Position numbers and translations under genes: made by a program. The notes beneath the pieces are model-generated. The model was not told where the DNA came from and made no database searches. It was given only the letters and a program-made list of their open reading frames with translations. Below, in pieces: positions 18,465 to 26,936 of a DNA stretch of 64,000 nt. The stretch's first letter is position 1. Every line of letters starts with the position of its first letter. Source of the stretch: JBLHZY01 sp050633265 (GTDB lineage: Bacteria > Pseudomonadota > Alphaproteobacteria > Rhodobacterales > Rhodobacteraceae); the NCBI GenBank assembly GCA_050633265.1, contig JBOEGE010000005.1, positions 62,001-126,000 of the forward strand. Direction: 5' to 3'.

Positions 18465-18476
18465 CACCCAAGGGTG
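18465..18476. promoter_or_regulatory. Inverted repeat, possible operator
   Basis: CACCC-AA-GGGTG between the XRE regulator and the divergent gene at 18670. The half-site AAGGGTGAC recurs at 18657-18665, just before that gene's start. Position suggests, but does not prove, regulation by the XRE protein. Confidence 0.35.
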
Positions 18477-18669
18477 ACGAGTACCCCCCAAAAAAGCAAC
18501 GATGTTAACCTTAACATACGCATTTTTGATCAAAAAAGTGACAGGCCGCGACGCGCTTTCGCATCACCTTCCCTGACGTAAGACACGAAACAGCCCCTAT
18601 AATGTACGCAACCGTTAATTGTATGATCATTGGCAGGGGTGAGCCTAAGCTGTATCAAAGGGTGACATA

Positions 18670-18954
18670 ATGATTTACGGGGTGATACTTTGGCACGATC
18701 GCGCAAAAGGAACTGCGGTGATCTGGTGCGAAGACCAAGATAAACTCGCATATGTGGCGCGCGCCGAAGTCTTTGGCGATGATCTAAACAGCGCAGAAAA
18801 CGGTGATCTTGTAGAGATTGAATACAAAGACAGCGGCTCGTTTCGCTATTGCACCAAACTGCGCCTCGTCCAAAAAAAATTCTCAAACGCCCTTGAGGAG
18901 GCGCTAAGAGGGGCTGCGCAGCTCAATTCGCCGCGCCTTGTGGCTGTGGCCTAA
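18670..18954 (+). CDS. Small protein with a cold-shock-like (OB-fold) pattern
   Basis: A 94-residue protein. The first 55 residues follow the cold-shock pattern: GVILWHDRAKGTAVIWC lines up with GxVKWFNxxKGFGFI, then AYVARAEVFGD with the second RNA-binding strand, and NGDLVEIEYKD with the final strand. The aromatic RNP residues are mostly replaced, so RNA binding is doubtful. A TATAAT at 18598-18603 is a fair promoter, and the start follows AAAGGGTGACATA. It may be regulated by the divergent XRE protein. It ends shortly before a strong bidirectional terminator. The OB-fold reading is inference from pattern only. Confidence 0.7.
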   Translation: MIYGVILWHDRAKGTAVIWCEDQDKLAYVARAEVFGDDLNSAENGDLVEIEYKDSGSFRYCTKLRLVQKKFSNALEEALRGAAQLNSPRLVAVA

Positions 18955-19034
18955 GGCCAGCCGCCGCGCATCGCCAATCCGGCTCAAAATTCCACCACTC
19001 ACGGTGATCTAAGCCCATTCAAGCGGCAAAGAAC

Positions 19035-19060
19035 AAGGCCCCGACAACCATCGGGGCCTT
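19035..19060. terminator. Bidirectional hairpin between convergent genes
   Basis: Perfect 10-bp stem AAGGCCCCGA / TCGGGGCCTT with loop CAACCA, between the genes ending at 18954 and 19109. Only short T runs follow on either strand. Confidence 0.7.
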
Positions 19061-19108
19061 GTCTGCACGGGGGATGCAAATCTAGGGTCGCGTCTCTATG
19101 CGCTGCGT

Positions 19109-19354
19109 TTACGCAGGCAAAAGCCCCGCTGAAACCGCCGCGGCAAGCTCGTCCGGATCAACAACGCCATCGGCATTGCTATCCGCTGCGGTGAAGGTTT
19201 CTTCATTGAGCTCAGGATAAGCCACCATCAGCTCTTCCATGGAAAAAACGCCGTCATCATTTGCGTCTGTTACCATTGTATCGGCCAAAGCGGGCATGGC
19301 GATTGCGCCAAGAAAAGCGGCCGTTACAGCGGCAGTCAATGTGGATTTTGTCAT
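19109..19354 (-). CDS. Secreted EF-hand calcium-binding protein
   Basis: An 81-residue exported protein: signal peptide MTKSTLTAAVTAAFLGAIAM ending at ALA, then two EF-hand loops, DANDDGVFSMEE and DSNADGVVDPDE, each with the expected Asp/Asn/Asp/Gly/Glu ligands. It should bind two Ca2+ in the periplasm or outside. A longer frame starts at 19450, but GGAGA places the start at ATG 19354 (19360 would be too close to the RBS). Single-gene unit. Role unknown; small EF-hand proteins of this type are common in marine Rhodobacterales. Confidence 0.85.
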   Translation of the reverse strand: MTKSTLTAAVTAAFLGAIAMPALADTMVTDANDDGVFSMEELMVAYPELNEETFTAADSNADGVVDPDELAAAVSAGLLPA

Positions 19355-19658
19355 GGTCATCGTCTCCAATCTATGGGGCAGCTGGCCCCGTTGCGGCAGG
19401 CTCATTGGCCTGCTCACCGGATACCTGACGGCTCTTTTGCGCCGGCTCAAGCCCTCTCGGAGGCGCCCCGCACCAATCGGCGCCCTTTGGCTAAAACACC
19501 AGTATCGCAGGAAAAATTCCGCTCATTGCTCGGCGCGCTGTTGCCAAAGCGCCGCGAAAGCCTCGGCGAAACTTGGCGCAAATGCTTGACGTTGCAAAAA
19601 CCGCATCGCTCCCAAAGCCTCTGTCCTAAGCCTCTGCCAAAGCCCCGCTGCGCTGCGC
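19355..19658. other. Intergenic region, no gene seen
   Basis: About 300 bases between the EF-hand gene and the GNAT gene. It should hold the EF-hand promoter; overlapping frames on the plus strand are low-complexity and not supported. Confidence 0.5.
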
Positions 19659-20075
19659 TTAGGGCCGCAGCCACACCGCCATGCCGCGCGTCTCCGGTTC
19701 TGTCAGCTCAAAACCGAATTCACCGTATAAAAACCGCGCAGGCCCATCCGCAAGCAGATTGACATAGGCCTCGGCTGGGATGATCTCGCGAAGATGCGCC
19801 ATCAGCCCAGCCATGATCGCCCGCCCAATGCCGCGCCCCTGAAAATCGGGCTCAACCGCCATATCGCAGATGTGATAGACCAAGCCGCCATCACCGATGA
19901 TCCGCCCCATGCCAATCACCCGCCCCTCAACAAGCGCCAACACCCCGTGCAAGGTCCCCGGTAAGCCCGCCTCTGCGGCCGCCTCAGAGCGCGGAGTCAT
20001 CCCTGCTGCGGCCCGCAGGCGGCAGAAATCCACCGCACTTGGCACACTACTTTTCAACTCATATTCAACCGCCAT
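19659..20075 (-). CDS. GNAT-family N-acetyltransferase
   Basis: A 138-residue acetyl-CoA-dependent acyltransferase domain with little else. Motif A is clear: HICDMAVEPDFQGRGIGRAIM (residues about 68-88), with the pyrophosphate-binding Q-G-R-G-I-G loop. The C-terminal strand ARFLYGEFGFE is also typical. The substrate cannot be told. Single gene on the minus strand, separated from nrdJ by about 440 bases. Confidence 0.9.
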   Translation of the reverse strand: MAVEYELKSSVPSAVDFCRLRAAAGMTPRSEAAAEAGLPGTLHGVLALVEGRVIGMGRIIGDGGLVYHICDMAVEPDFQGRGIGRAIMAGLMAHLREIIPAEAYVNLLADGPARFLYGEFGFELTEPETRGMAVWLRP

Positions 20076-20252
20076 CTTCTGCGCTCCTCAATCGCCTCTG
20101 TCTTTGTAACCGCCCTCGCGCGGCGGGTCTCTTCTTAGCAGCGCCCCACGGCTCCACCCCACCTTTGCCAAGCGCCACAGCCCTGCCGAACAAGATGTAA
20201 TTGCCCGGCCCGGCCTGCTCGCGCCACGACCTGCGCCCCACGGCCCCGCCAA

Positions 20253-20317
20253 TGCGCCTGTCGCGGGCTGTCGCTGGCTGTTGCGCCTGTCGCGGGCTGT
20301 TGCGCCTGTCGTGGGCA
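20253..20317. repeat. Degenerate tandem repeat
   Basis: TGCGCCTGTCGCGGGCTG occurs at 20253 and 20282, and with one change at 20301, with a partial copy at about 20271-20281. Confidence 0.7.
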
Positions 20318-20346
20318 CCTTACCGCACGTCGCCAAGGCGCCAGAT

Positions 20347-20373
20347 AAAAATGGGGGCCCCGAAGGACCCCCA
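20347..20373 (-). terminator. Intrinsic terminator of nrdJ with a UUCG tetraloop
   Basis: Read on the minus strand: TGGGGGTCC, loop TTCG, GGGCCCCCA (one G-T pair), then five T. A 9-bp stem capped by the very stable UUCG loop, about 145 bases after the nrdJ stop. Confidence 0.78.
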
Positions 20374-20517
20374 AGTTTCGCTGATAAGGCTCACTTATTT
20401 ATACCGCTCGGTGATTTTTTGCCTGCGGCCCTATCCGCGTCAGAGGCGAGCGCACCCGCCCCGGAACTTGTTACGCTACGATGGGCCCCGCCTTGTGCGA
20501 GGCCCCTAGCCTATTGC

Positions 20518-23500
20518 TTAGCTACAACCGGATGTCCCGCCGCATGTGTTGCACTTCATGCAGGTGCCGTTGCGCACCAGCGTGTAATTGCCGCATTCGC
20601 CGCAAGCCTCGCCCTCATAGCCCTGCATCTTGGCTTTGCTGCGCAGATCCATCGAGCTGCCGACAGCGGCGGCCGAAGTCGTTGAGCTGAGCGAAACAGT
20701 GGCCGAACCACCGCCCGCTTCGACCATGGAGGCAACCGCTTCCATCGTCTCGACGCTGCCATCAAGCGCCACCGCGCCGCTGCCGCCTTGGACAACAAAC
20801 AACTCTTGTGGCATCCGCTTGCGCAGGTAGCCCGTTGAGCTGATCTGCTTGAGAACTTCGAGCGATTTGGCCGAAGCCGCCTCAGACGGAGACTGAACGT
20901 TGGAAACGCCCTCTTCTTCGCCGCGCCCAATATCATCAAAGCTTGCGCCCTCTGGCTTTACATGGGCCAGATCGGTGCGATCGAGGTAAGACACGGCCAG
21001 CTCGCGGAAGATGTAATCCAAAATGGAGGTCGCGTTTTTGATGCTGTCGTTGCCCTGAACCATGCCTGCTGGCTCAAACTTGGTGAAGGTGAAGGCATCA
21101 ACGAACTCTTCGAGCGGCACGCCGTATTGCAGGCCAACAGAGACCGCGATGGCAAAGTTGTTCATCATCGCACGGAAACCGGCGCCCTCTTTGTGCATGT
21201 CGATGAAGATCTCGCCAAGCTGGCCATCCTCATATTCACCGGTGCGCAAATAAACCTTATGCCCACCCACAACCGCCTTTTGCGTATAGCCTTTGCGCCG
21301 CTCTGGAAGCTTCTCGCGGCCGCGGGCCACTTCCTTGATGATCACCTTCTCGATGATCTTCTCGGCAAGCACTTTGGCCTTTTCTTGCATCGAGCCATTG
21401 GCAAGCGTTTCTTCGGCTTCCTCATCATCCTCGATCAATGCAGAGGCAAGCGGCTGGCTGAGCTTGGAGCCATCACGATAAAGCGCGTTGGCTTTGATCC
21501 CAAGGCTCCAGGAAAGCTCATATGCGTCCTGGCAATCCTCGATTGTCGCGTCATTGGGCATGTTCACCGTTTTGGAGATCGCGCCCGAGATGAAGCTTTG
21601 CGCCGCGCCCATCATATGGATGTGGCTGGCGACGGAAAGGTAGCGTTTGCCCTTCTTGCCGCAAGCATTGGCGCAATCAAAGATGCCGTAATGCTCTTCT
21701 TTGAGGAAAGGCGCGCCTTCAAGGGTCATCGTGCCGCAAACATGATCGTTGGCTGCCTCAATATCCTTGCGGGTAAAGCCCAGGTGACGCAGCAGATCAA
21801 ACGACGGATCGTTCAATTTCGCCGCTGGGATGCCCAGAACATTGGTGCAGAACTCTTCGCCCAAGGTCCATTGGTTGAACACAAAGCGGATGTCAAAGGC
21901 GCTTGGCAGAGCCGCCTCAACCTTTGCAATCTCCGCTTCGCCAAAACCGTGGCCGATCAGGGCTGTGTGATTGATCCCCGGCGCATTGCCGATGGAGCCA
22001 TGGCCAACCGCATAAGAAACGATCTCTTCGATCTGCGCAGAGCCATAGCCAAGCTTTTCAAGCGCGGCAGGCACCGAGCGGTTGATGATTTTGAAATAGC
22101 CGCCGCCTGCGAGCTTCTTGAATTTCACCAGCGCAAAATCAGGCTCGATGCCGGTTGTATCGCAATCCATCACAAGGCCGATGGTGCCGGTTGGCGCGAT
22201 CACAGAAGTCTGCGCATTGCGATAGCCATGCTTTTCGCCAAGGCGCAGCGCCTCATCCCATGCCATCTTGGACAGTTTCACCAAGCGCGCATCGGGGCAG
22301 CCTTTGTGATCCAATGGAACGGGCTGAACCTCAAGGCCTTCATAGCCCTCGTCATTGCCGTAAGCCGCGTTGCGGTGATTGCGGATGACGCGCAGCATAT
22401 GCTCTTTGTTGCGCTCATAGCCCGAAAACGCGCCCAACTCGCCCGCGATTTCCGCAGAGGTCGCATAAGCAACGCCTGTCATGATCGCTGTGAGGGCGCC
22501 AGCAAGGGCGCGGCCCTCAACACTGTCATACCCGTGGCCCATATTCATCAGCAGGCCGCCGATATTGGCATACCCAAGGCCAAGCGTGCGGAAATCATAA
22601 GAGCGCTGCGCGATTTCTTTGGAGGGGAACTGCGCCATTGTGACGGAGATTTCCAATGTCAGCGTCCAAAGGCGGGTCGCGTGCATGTAATCCTCAGACT
22701 GGAATTCGCCGTCCTTGAGGAAGGTCAGCAAATTCATCGAAGCGAGGTTACAGGCCGTATCATCGAGGAACATATATTCAGAGCAAGGGTTCGATCCGCG
22801 GATCGCGCCATCCTCTGGGCATGTGTGCCACGCATTGACCGTGTCGTGATATTGGATGCCCGGATCAGCGCAAGCCCAAGCGGCATGGCCCACATCGGCC
22901 CAAAGATCGCGCGCCTTTACGGTTTTGGAAACGGAGCCATCGGTGCGATTGATCAGCTCCCAATCCGCATCATTCTGAACGGCCTTCAGGAAGGCATCGG
23001 TAACACGCACGGAGTTGTTGGAATTCTGGCCCGAAACAGAGGCGTAAGCCTCACTATCCCAATCCGTATCATATGTAGGGAACTCAATCGAGGAATAGCC
23101 CTGACGCGCATAATCCAAAACGCGCTTGACATAAGTCTCTGGGATCGCGACCTTTTTGGCGGATTTGATCGCCGCTTTCAGGCTTGGGTTCTTGTTGGGA
23201 TCAACCGCATCCTCGGTTGAGCCATCCCATTCACGGATCGCGCCGAAAATCTCATTCAATTGGCGCTCGTGCATCTTGGAGCCAGCAACGATGGAAGCCA
23301 CCTTTTGCTCTTCAAGCACTTTCCAGTTGATGAATTGCTCAACATCCGGGTGATCCATATCACAGATCACCATCTTGGCCGCGCGCCGCGTTGTGCCGCC
23401 CGATTTGATCGCCCCAGCGGCCCGATCACCAATCTTCAAAAAGCCCATAAGCCCCGAGGATTTGCCACCGCCAGAAAGGCTTTCCCCTGCGCCACGAAGC

Positions 23501-24210
23501 GACGAGAAATTCGTGCCCGTGCCGGAGCCATATTTAAACAGGCGCGCTTCACGCACCCAAAGATCCATGATCCCGCCTTCGCCAACCAAATCATCCGCAA
23601 CCGATTGGATGAAACAGGCATGCGGCTGGGGATGCTCATAGGCCGAGGCAGAGCGGGTCAGTTTGCCGGATTTGTAATCAACGTAATAGTGGCCCTGGCC
23701 CGGCCCATCGATGCCGTAAGCCCAGTGCAGGCCCGTGTTAAACCACTGCGGCGAATTTGGTGCGGCGCGCTGTGTGGCGAGCATATAGCGCATCTCGTCG
23801 AAATAGCTCTGCGCATCGGCCTCGGTGGTGAAATAGCCACCCTTCCAGCCCCAATAGGTCCAAGCGCCGGCCAGACGATCAAAAACCTGCTTGGCCGAGC
23901 TCTCGCCGCCATAGCGCTTGTCTTTGTCCATCTTCTCCAAGGCGGCCTCATCCGGGACCGAACGCCACAAAAACTCAGGAACGCCCTTTTCCTTCACCCG
24001 CTTCATCGCAGCCGGAACACCAGCTTTGCGGAAATACTTCTGCGCAATCACATCCGAGGCAACTTGGCTCCATGTCGCGGGGATCTCGCAATCATCCAGC
24101 TTGAACACGATCGTGCCATCTGGATTGCGGATCTCTGAAGAGATCGTTGAAAAGCTCAAGCTCGCATATGCGTCTTTGCCTGCTTTGGTGAATTTGCGTT
24201 CGATTTTCAT
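20518..24210 (-). CDS. nrdJ: Vitamin B12-dependent (class II) ribonucleoside-diphosphate reductase
   Basis: Reduces ribonucleotides to deoxyribonucleotides with adenosylcobalamin, independent of oxygen. The 1230-residue length is that of the large NrdJ form. Visible features are RGSNPCSEYMFLDDTACNL near residue 475 (active-site cysteine of NPCSE), APTGTIGLVMDCDTTGIEP, the FEPAGMVQGNDSIKNATSILDY region, and the zinc-ribbon-like tail CGECGNYTLVRNGTCMKCN, whose cysteines re-reduce the active site. No cobalamin riboswitch was recognised upstream. A pair of NrdR boxes and a plausible minus-strand promoter lie about 195-260 bases before the start. It ends in its own UUCG-capped terminator. This implies the cell makes or imports B12. 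Confidence 0.97.
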   Translation of the reverse strand: MKIERKFTKAGKDAYASLSFSTISSEIRNPDGTIVFKLDDCEIPATWSQVASDVIAQKYFRKAGVPAAMKRVKEKGVPEFLWRSVPDEAALEKMDKDKRYGGESSAKQVFDRLAGAWTYWGWKGGYFTTEADAQSYFDEMRYMLATQRAAPNSPQWFNTGLHWAYGIDGPGQGHYYVDYKSGKLTRSASAYEHPQPHACFIQSVADDLVGEGGIMDLWVREARLFKYGSGTGTNFSSLRGAGESLSGGGKSSGLMGFLKIGDRAAGAIKSGGTTRRAAKMVICDMDHPDVEQFINWKVLEEQKVASIVAGSKMHERQLNEIFGAIREWDGSTEDAVDPNKNPSLKAAIKSAKKVAIPETYVKRVLDYARQGYSSIEFPTYDTDWDSEAYASVSGQNSNNSVRVTDAFLKAVQNDADWELINRTDGSVSKTVKARDLWADVGHAAWACADPGIQYHDTVNAWHTCPEDGAIRGSNPCSEYMFLDDTACNLASMNLLTFLKDGEFQSEDYMHATRLWTLTLEISVTMAQFPSKEIAQRSYDFRTLGLGYANIGGLLMNMGHGYDSVEGRALAGALTAIMTGVAYATSAEIAGELGAFSGYERNKEHMLRVIRNHRNAAYGNDEGYEGLEVQPVPLDHKGCPDARLVKLSKMAWDEALRLGEKHGYRNAQTSVIAPTGTIGLVMDCDTTGIEPDFALVKFKKLAGGGYFKIINRSVPAALEKLGYGSAQIEEIVSYAVGHGSIGNAPGINHTALIGHGFGEAEIAKVEAALPSAFDIRFVFNQWTLGEEFCTNVLGIPAAKLNDPSFDLLRHLGFTRKDIEAANDHVCGTMTLEGAPFLKEEHYGIFDCANACGKKGKRYLSVASHIHMMGAAQSFISGAISKTVNMPNDATIEDCQDAYELSWSLGIKANALYRDGSKLSQPLASALIEDDEEAEETLANGSMQEKAKVLAEKIIEKVIIKEVARGREKLPERRKGYTQKAVVGGHKVYLRTGEYEDGQLGEIFIDMHKEGAGFRAMMNNFAIAVSVGLQYGVPLEEFVDAFTFTKFEPAGMVQGNDSIKNATSILDYIFRELAVSYLDRTDLAHVKPEGASFDDIGRGEEEGVSNVQSPSEAASAKSLEVLKQISSTGYLRKRMPQELFVVQGGSGAVALDGSVETMEAVASMVEAGGGSATVSLSSTTSAAAVGSSMDLRSKAKMQGYEGEACGECGNYTLVRNGTCMKCNTCGGTSGCS

Positions 24211-24404
24211 TATGAAGAGTGCCCCATGCCTTAACGTTCTAAACCTACCCGGCGCGCCCCTCTTTAGCGGGGGAAACGCCCATTACCCGCCGATGGCCGC
24301 AACACAATGGACACAATGCTTCGCAGCACGTCTTACTTTACGTGCGCTGCAACCCATACGGGCTGAATCGTCTTGATGTCATTATCCCTTGCGCCGCCCC
24401 TTAA

Positions 24405-24451
24405 CCACTAAATCTAGTGGCCTCCCGATCAGCCCCCACAATGTGCAGTAG
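24405..24451 (-). promoter_or_regulatory. Pair of NrdR boxes upstream of nrdJ
   Basis: CCACTAAATCTAGTGG (24405-24420) fits the NrdR consensus ACACwATATaTwGTGT at all core positions. A weaker copy, CCACAATGTGCAGTAG (24436-24451), begins exactly 31 bases further. NrdR normally binds two 16-bp boxes about three helical turns apart, so the spacing is strong support. The second box overlaps the expected -10 region for a promoter with -35 TTGACC at 24464-24469 (minus strand), consistent with repression. Confidence 0.75.
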
Positions 24452-24613
24452 ATAGGGCGCTTGGGTCAACGTTCTTTTTAGCGATTTTGAAACTTTTTGA
24501 AGTTGACGGAAATCACCCACAGAGCGCCTTGATTCGTACAGTGCTGCGTTAACCAAATTCCCTTTTGTTTTTCAGCCTATTCGCCCCAAAGGCTCATCCA
24601 TCACACGAAGCCC

Positions 24614-24622
24614 TGTGGATAA
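24614..24622. promoter_or_regulatory. DnaA box
   Basis: TGTGGATAA is the exact complement of the consensus DnaA 9-mer TTATCCACA. It lies about 400 bases upstream of nrdJ. A single exact 9-mer can occur by chance, so support is positional only. Confidence 0.4.
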
Positions 24623-24780
24623 GTCCTGTGTGTAACTTTTTGGCATGCCTTAAGCCAAGCGTTTCGCAAACTGACACAAAACCGACACACAACATCTGGT
24701 ATACTGCGCCAGCAATCGCCCCAAATGCCCCAAGATGTTCGCCCCAAGCCGCGCGCCAGCACCAAAGCGACACGCCATGC

Positions 24781-24789
24781 CTATCCACA
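24781..24789. promoter_or_regulatory. Near-consensus DnaA box
   Basis: CTATCCACA, one mismatch from TTATCCACA, 167 bases from the exact box at 24614. The same remarks apply. Confidence 0.3.
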
Positions 24790-24975
24790 AAACGCCGCAA
24801 ATTTCGGCAGATCCGATCCACAGCGCCCAAAGCCGCGACTCTCCTATGCCAGCGCCAATACCAAATCTGGTAAGGCGCTATATCCGGTGAAACGCCTCAG
24901 CGGCGAAACACTCTCTGCGGCACAACACGGACTGCTGCGAAACACGAACTGCGGTGAAGTGGTGAAATGGTGAAG

Positions 24976-25052
24976 TGGTCGGGACGGCAAGATTCGAACT
25001 TGCGACCTACGGTACCCAAAACCGTCGCGCTACCAGGCTGCGCTACGCCCCG
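24976..25052 (-). tRNA. tRNA-Pro (anticodon TGG)
   Basis: 77 bases on the minus strand, including an encoded 3' CCA. Acceptor arms CGGGGCG and CGTCCCG pair with one G-T. The D arm is GCGC-AGCCTGGTA-GCGC, the anticodon arm ACGGT-TTTGGGT-ACCGT places TGG in the loop, and the T arm is GCAAG-TTCGAAT-CTTGC. All stems close and the TTCGAAT loop is standard, so the gene looks functional. Confidence 0.96.
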
Positions 25053-25097
25053 AACGCCGCCTCTCTAACCCGCTTGAACCGGGTTGAAAAGAGCAAA

Positions 25098-25568
25098 TCA
25101 GCGACAAGGCCAAAGAGCTTTGCTTTGATCCAAAGATGGGTGCTGAATCTGCCCTCCAACCGCAATGCCAAGGGCTTTGGCAAGGCCGCCATTGATCTCA
25201 AGCACATGGGTTACCCCTTCGCCGCCATCAATCAGGCTCTCATCAAGGGGAATCGCACCGCTATGCACATGGGTGATCGCGCCGCGCGCATCGACAAAGA
25301 TCATATCAAGGGGAATCAGCGTATTGCGCATCCAAAAAGTGGCATGGCGCGCGCGCGGATAGACAAACAGCATGCCCGCACTTTTGGGAAGGCTCTCGCG
25401 AAACATCAGCCCTTGGGCGCGCTCGGCCTCAGAATCAGCCAGCTCAACCCGAAAAGCCGCCTGCCCCCAATCGCCCCGCAGCGCAACACGCCCCGCCGCG
25501 CAATCGGCCATCGCCACAAAAGGCAGAAAAACAGCGCCCAGCAAACCTGCCAGCGCTGCTCTTATCAC
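25098..25568 (-). CDS. DUF192 family exported protein
   Basis: A DUF192 protein with an N-terminal signal peptide or anchor (RAALAGLLGAVFLPFVAMA) and the family blocks FRVELADSEAERAQGLMFRE, GMLFVYPRARHATFWMRNT and PLDMIFVDARGAITHVH. DUF192 proteins are small beta-rich periplasmic proteins of unknown function. The GTG at 25568 overlaps the stop of the cold-shock gene (GTGA), a usual coupled arrangement, so I prefer it. An ATG at 25595 with a weak RBS would give nine more residues (MGRRAQRRQ). It is the second gene of a two-gene unit. Confidence 0.88.
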   Translation of the reverse strand: MIRAALAGLLGAVFLPFVAMADCAAGRVALRGDWGQAAFRVELADSEAERAQGLMFRESLPKSAGMLFVYPRARHATFWMRNTLIPLDMIFVDARGAITHVHSGAIPLDESLIDGGEGVTHVLEINGGLAKALGIAVGGQIQHPSLDQSKALWPCR

Positions 25569-26098
25569 TTGTCTTCTTTGAGCGCGGCGTCCCATGCCGT
25601 CACATGCGCAGCCATGCGCCCGCGCTTGCCATCAACAACCCGAAGGCCAACGGCCTCCCCCGGCTGAAGATCGGCAAGGCCCGAACGGCGCAAGACTTCA
25701 ATATGAACAAAGACATCCTCTGGCTTACCAAAAATATTGGCAAAACCAAAGCCCTTACCCTTATCAAACCACTTCACACGAGCGGGTTCCAGCTCAGCGT
25801 CGAGACCCTCCTCGAATTCAGGGCCCAAATCATCCATCATCAATGGCAAGTCATTTTCAGGCGGCTCAATATCGAGCACTTCAATCGCCTGTATCCCGCG
25901 CGCCGTTTCTTGAACCGTCAGCTCGATACGCGCCCCATCGGCCACCGAGCTTTGTCCAAAATTACGCAACACATTTGCATGCAGCAAAATATCTGGGCCG
26001 CCGTCTTCGGCCACCACAAATCCAAACCCCTTTGTCGGGTCAAACCATTTCACATGTCCAAGCACGGGCACAGCCCCAAGTTCTTCTGTCATATTCAT
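25565..26098 (-). CDS. Cold-shock protein with two cold-shock domains
   Basis: A 177-residue nucleic-acid-binding protein of the double-CSD kind common in alphaproteobacteria. Domain 1 (about residues 13-75) has VKWFDPTKGFGFV and DILLHANVL. Domain 2 (about 108-172) has VKWFDKGKGFGFANIFG and DVFVHIEVLRRSG. Both keep the RNP1 aromatics (FGF) and the RNP2-like VFVH/ILLH. An acidic linker (PPENDLPLMMDDLGPEFEEG) joins them. It probably acts as an RNA chaperone or regulator in the cytoplasm. Cotranscribed with the DUF192 gene. Confidence 0.94.
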   Translation of the reverse strand: MNMTEELGAVPVLGHVKWFDPTKGFGFVVAEDGGPDILLHANVLRNFGQSSVADGARIELTVQETARGIQAIEVLDIEPPENDLPLMMDDLGPEFEEGLDAELEPARVKWFDKGKGFGFANIFGKPEDVFVHIEVLRRSGLADLQPGEAVGLRVVDGKRGRMAAHVTAWDAALKEDK

Positions 26099-26216
26099 CC
26101 CAATCAGCGCCCCAACGCCTCTTTTCCCTTGCTGCGAAACTGATCCACGACGCCCCCACTTGCAAGTCCAAAAATTAGTTAAATTTCAGTACATTGCAAT
26201 TCACGTAGCGTGAACG

Positions 26217-26819
26217 TCAGGGGTTCAGGCGGGTTATTTCCCATGGGAAAACTGGATTTTCTCGGGTCCAACGGAAGCGATCATGCAGGCGAAACTCCCC
26301 TGCTGCCCAGAACTCAAACTCAACCGGAAGGAGACGATAGCCCCCCCAGAACGGCGGGCGTTTGGGCGCCGATCCATGCTGTATTCCCGCCGCCGCAACG
26401 GCCTTTGCCAAAGCCGCCTTTGACGCCAGCGGGCGCGATTGCTTTGAGGCCCATGCACCGATCCGACTGCCAAGCGCACGGGATTCATAATAGGCATCAG
26501 AGGCTTGATTTGTCTCACGTTCAATCAGGCCACGCACCCGCACCTGACGTTCGAGCGATTTCCAATGCATCACAAAGGCCGCCTTGCCGCTTTCAAGCTC
26601 TTGGGCCTTTTGGCTCTCATAGTTGGTATAGAAGACAAAGGCATCCGCCTCGATCGCCTTGAGCAGCACCACGCGCACATTTGGCAGACCGGCCGCATCA
26701 ACCGTGGCGAGTGCAGCTGCATTGGGGTCTGAGGGCTCTGTTTTGCTGGCTTCTGCCAGCCATCTGCGCGAAATCTCGAACGGATCATCGCCTGCAAAAA
26801 TTCCAATCCGAGCGGCCAT
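26217..26819 (-). CDS. pdxH: Pyridoxamine 5'-phosphate oxidase
   Basis: FMN-dependent oxidation of pyridoxine or pyridoxamine 5'-phosphate to pyridoxal phosphate, in B6 synthesis and salvage. The 200-residue protein has the split-barrel motifs VRVVLLKAIEADAFVFYTNYESQKAQEL, AAFVMHWKSLERQVRVRG, and the C-terminal PPFWGGYRLLPVEFEFW with RLHDR. A longer frame starts at 26936, but ATG 26819 has AAAGGAA eight bases upstream and gives the family's normal length. It is transcribed divergently from fabI, sharing a roughly 120-base promoter region. Confidence 0.95.
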   Translation of the reverse strand: MAARIGIFAGDDPFEISRRWLAEASKTEPSDPNAAALATVDAAGLPNVRVVLLKAIEADAFVFYTNYESQKAQELESGKAAFVMHWKSLERQVRVRGLIERETNQASDAYYESRALGSRIGAWASKQSRPLASKAALAKAVAAAGIQHGSAPKRPPFWGGYRLLPVEFEFWAAGEFRLHDRFRWTRENPVFPWEITRLNP

Positions 26820-26936
26820 TTTTTTTCCTTTAGATACGAATTTGCCCCCAAACATACCTGTTCGCGCCGCTTGATAACAGAGTCTGAAAGGCATAAAGGG
26901 TCTCAAGCCGTTAATTGAGCAGCTGAGGGGCGACAT

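Larger units (their letters stand above)
20076..20517. other. Intergenic region between the GNAT gene and nrdJ
   Basis: 442 bases with no credible gene. It contains a short degenerate tandem repeat (20253-20317) and the nrdJ terminator (20347-20373, minus strand), leaving a 3' untranslated tail of about 145 bases on the nrdJ mRNA. Confidence 0.6.
24211..24975. other. Long regulatory region upstream of nrdJ
   Basis: 765 bases without a supported gene. From nrdJ outwards it holds a 5' untranslated region with an imperfect hairpin (GCAGC-ACGT / ACGTGCGCTGC, about 24331-24352), two NrdR boxes (24405-24451), a -35-like TTGACC on the minus strand (24464-24469), and DnaA-box-like sites at 24614 and 24781. 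The rest, up to tRNA-Pro, is rich in A and C and shows nothing I recognise. Confidence 0.6.

Noticed and set aside
20962..23220. 752-codon plus-strand frame opposite nrdJ
   Set aside because: Long only because of the codon bias of nrdJ; no family features, and the nrdJ frame is unquestionable.
24211..24404. Cobalamin riboswitch before the B12-dependent reductase
   Set aside because: Searched for a B12-box-like core and found none; only an imperfect hairpin is present.
24614..24789. Chromosomal origin of replication
   Set aside because: Only two DnaA-box-like sites, no dnaA, parAB or hemE-type neighbours, and no clear AT-rich unwinding element.
24565..24873. 102-codon frame upstream of nrdJ
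   Set aside because: Low-complexity Pro/Ser/Gln product without RBS, lying over the DnaA boxes of a regulatory region.
24976..25052. tRNA-Pro as integration site of a mobile element
   Set aside because: No integrase, no direct repeat of the tRNA 3' end, and housekeeping genes lie on both sides.
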